A DNA stretch of 64,000 bases from Xenorhabdus ishibashii (GTDB lineage: Bacteria > Pseudomonadota > Gammaproteobacteria > Enterobacterales > Enterobacteriaceae), in contig NZ_NJAK01000001.1 of the NCBI RefSeq assembly GCF_002632755.1, positions 1,178,001 through 1,242,000 on the forward strand, written 5' to 3'. The stretch's first letter is position 1; every line of letters begins with the position of its first letter. The notes below the pieces were generated by a model that saw only the letters and a program-made list of their open reading frames with translations, was not told the origin of the DNA and searched no databases. The position numbers were made by a program, and so were the translations under genes. Shown piece by piece: positions 62,481 to 64,000 of this stretch.

Positions 62481-63008
62481 ATGAGAAAAATGTGGAAATT
62501 ATTACCCATTATATTTATTTTATTTTTGCCGTTTAAAACACTCGCTAAAGTCAGTTTGGAACGACAACAAATTCCAAAACATGCACTCTCTATTAAAATT
62601 CCAAAGAGGTTTACTTTGATGGACGAAAAATCCAAAAGATTAAAATATCCATCAATGAGAGATAATAATGAAAAAAACATTTTTACCGATGAGAGTGGAA
62701 AAGTTAACATCATAATTAGCGCAGGAACGGTATCTATGCTTCCAGAACAATTAGATATGTTTACAGATTCTTTATTAAAGTTAATGCCAAACTATCAACC
62801 ATCACTCCAAAAAGTAATTGTGGATGGAAAAGATGCTAGGATAATAGATTTTATATCAAGTGCAATGGATACAAACATTCATAATAAAATGTTAACTACA
62901 TCATTTAATGGAAAAGCAGTAATTGTTTCATTTAATACAACTGTTGATGAGTGGGAACAGTACAAAGATGTGAGCACTGATATATTGTTATCTCTAAAAT
63001 TTGAATAA
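62481..63008 (+). CDS. Exported protein of unknown function, DcrB/PsbP-like
   Basis: I start at MRKMWKLLPIIFILFLPFKT because GGA lies ten bases upstream and the segment is a clear signal peptide cleaved near TLAK; the frame is open 20 codons further. The mature part of about 150 residues has alternating strands and helices (HALSIKIPKRFTLMDEKSKR, KVNIIISAGTVSMLPEQLDM, DARIIDFISSAMDTNIHNKM, GKAVIVSFNTTVDEWEQYKD) that resemble the DcrB/PsbP-like fold seen in envelope proteins. The gene is AT-rich and stands alone between phage remnants. The fold call is tentative. Confidence 0.75.
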   Translation: MRKMWKLLPIIFILFLPFKTLAKVSLERQQIPKHALSIKIPKRFTLMDEKSKRLKYPSMRDNNEKNIFTDESGKVNIIISAGTVSMLPEQLDMFTDSLLKLMPNYQPSLQKVIVDGKDARIIDFISSAMDTNIHNKMLTTSFNGKAVIVSFNTTVDEWEQYKDVSTDILLSLKFE

Positions 63009-63091
63009 ATTAATTTATTATTATTATTCAATTAGATAAGTGAATTAAAGGAGCAATCAGAACTATTTTGCTCCTTTTGTTTTTTAATTAA

Positions 63092-64000
63092 TTAAATCCC
63101 ATCAAAATTATCCAATCGCCGCTGTTGTTCATTACTCAGACTAAACGCAAACTCTTCATGCTCTACCTGCCATGTGCCAAAACTCATCAGGAACGCGATG
63201 GCAGGGTCGATTTTATTCGCAGATTTCTTCTTGTTCGGTTTGATATTGGCGTTCGCGTCCGTTTCCATCACGACATTGGACATCGCCCACGAAAGCACCG
63301 GATCGCCATTGTGACGAATGACTTTGCGGTTAACAAAGACTTCGGCGGATTTAGCTACGGGACTATACCGCATGTAGGTTTGCGGGAACGGCTCAACATC
63401 CAGCCCTGCACCCTGTAGTTGTGTGCGTAAGTGTGTGGCGTTCCATGTGTCAAAGCCCACCAGTTTGATATCAAAGTGCTGGCTGTCTTTGAGAATGTCA
63501 TCACTGATACGGTCATAATCAATACAATCGCCGGTCGTGGTACGTATCCAGCCCATTTGTGCCCATTGGCGATACACTGCCCGATTCTTATTAGCAGGGT
63601 TCTGTAGCTGGGCTTCCGGCAAGTAATGGCGGGTCAGTAATAACAGTTCGTTATCTACGGGGAACGTGTAACAGATACTGGTGATATCACCTGTGGAGGA
63701 TAAATCTAACCCAGCGTAGCATTCCAAGCCTTTGAGATCGTTTTCGTCATAGTCTGACTGGCAGCCTTTCCATGCGCCTTCACCCATCCACGGAGTTTCA
63801 CCCTGACACCAGATATTAAAGCGTTTGGTGAGCATCTCAGTCCATTGCGAGGGAATGCCACGGGCTTTCTGTATCGTGTCATGCAGTGCGGCGCTGTCTA
63901 CTGAGACATCCAGATTCGGGTTAGCCTTTATCCAGAGGGCTTCATCATCAATCTCGTTCTCATCGTCCAGTTCGTAGATCAGGGCAAACAGGGACTCATT
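63092..64000 (-). CDS. Phage terminase large subunit, C-terminal part (runs off the window)
   Basis: The frame is open to the last base of the window, giving at least 302 residues. It reads ALWIKANPNLDVSVDSAALH, then GLDLSSTGDITSICYTFPVD with the first catalytic Asp of the RNase-H-like nuclease, FDIKLVGFDTWNATHLRTQL with the next, and KIDPAIAFLMSFGTWQVEHE near the end. This is the lambdoid/HK97-type terminase, unrelated to the P2-type enzyme of the neighbouring prophage. After its stop the expected portal and capsid genes are missing, so it belongs to a remnant or a rearranged prophage extending to the right. Confidence 0.9.
   Translation of the reverse strand, partial: NESLFALIYELDDENEIDDEALWIKANPNLDVSVDSAALHDTIQKARGIPSQWTEMLTKRFNIWCQGETPWMGEGAWKGCQSDYDENDLKGLECYAGLDLSSTGDITSICYTFPVDNELLLLTRHYLPEAQLQNPANKNRAVYRQWAQMGWIRTTTGDCIDYDRISDDILKDSQHFDIKLVGFDTWNATHLRTQLQGAGLDVEPFPQTYMRYSPVAKSAEVFVNRKVIRHNGDPVLSWAMSNVVMETDANANIKPNKKKSANKIDPAIAFLMSFGTWQVEHEEFAFSLSNEQQRRLDNFDGI

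Overview
The window is an enterobacterial chromosome segment. Gene order and protein sequences point to the Morganellaceae, most likely Xenorhabdus or Photorhabdus. Core genes resemble E. coli closely but are AT-richer, and several genes present between them in E. coli (yqiB, zupT, uppP/bacA, the qseBC-mdaB block) are absent. The genus is an inference from the sequence alone.

Positions 1-31,676 are conserved chromosome: the 3' end of apaH with folA; ftsP-plsC-parC-parE-yqiA-cpdA-nudF on the minus strand; tolC-ygiB-ygiC(frameshifted)-ygiD; ribB behind an FMN riboswitch; ubiK; hldE-glnE-ygiF; ygiM-cca; folB, plsY, tsaD; and the macromolecular synthesis operon rpsU-dnaG-rpoD. A GNAT-like pseudogene with an internal stop follows. 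Several host genes are unusual: ygiC lacks one base, Cca has lost its HD motif, YgiF has a shortened CHAD domain, ParC has Gly at the fluoroquinolone-determining Ser position, and a 167-bp inverted-repeat element sits between dnaG and rpoD.

Positions 31,993-61,534 are a P2-subfamily prophage of the HP1 type (DUF2586-like sheath, DUF2597-like tube) integrated in the tRNA-Ile(CAU) gene. A 46-bp direct repeat of the tRNA 3' part forms attL and attR, and both ends carry 11-bp GTGTCGCAAAA repeats that look like integrase arm sites. From attL the order is: cargo (a PH/SHOCT-like protein and a HicAB toxin-antitoxin pair); a long minus-strand tail, lysis and head block ending at the scaffold gene; the divergent plus-strand terminase-portal-Ogr operon; a minus-strand early operon (Cox-like, two small proteins, DUF3850-like protein, replication protein A); and a plus-strand lysogeny operon CI-integrase-membrane protein. 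The tail chaperone has a textbook -1 frameshift site (A AAA AAC). The two spanin genes have been fused by an apparent one-base deletion. The tail fibre carries nearly three copies of a 288-bp repeat.

Positions 61,535-64,000 lie outside attR and hold parts of a second, decayed prophage: a Ner-like regulator, a structured RNA candidate with a four-way junction, a small exported protein and the C-terminal part of an unrelated terminase large subunit that runs off the window edge.
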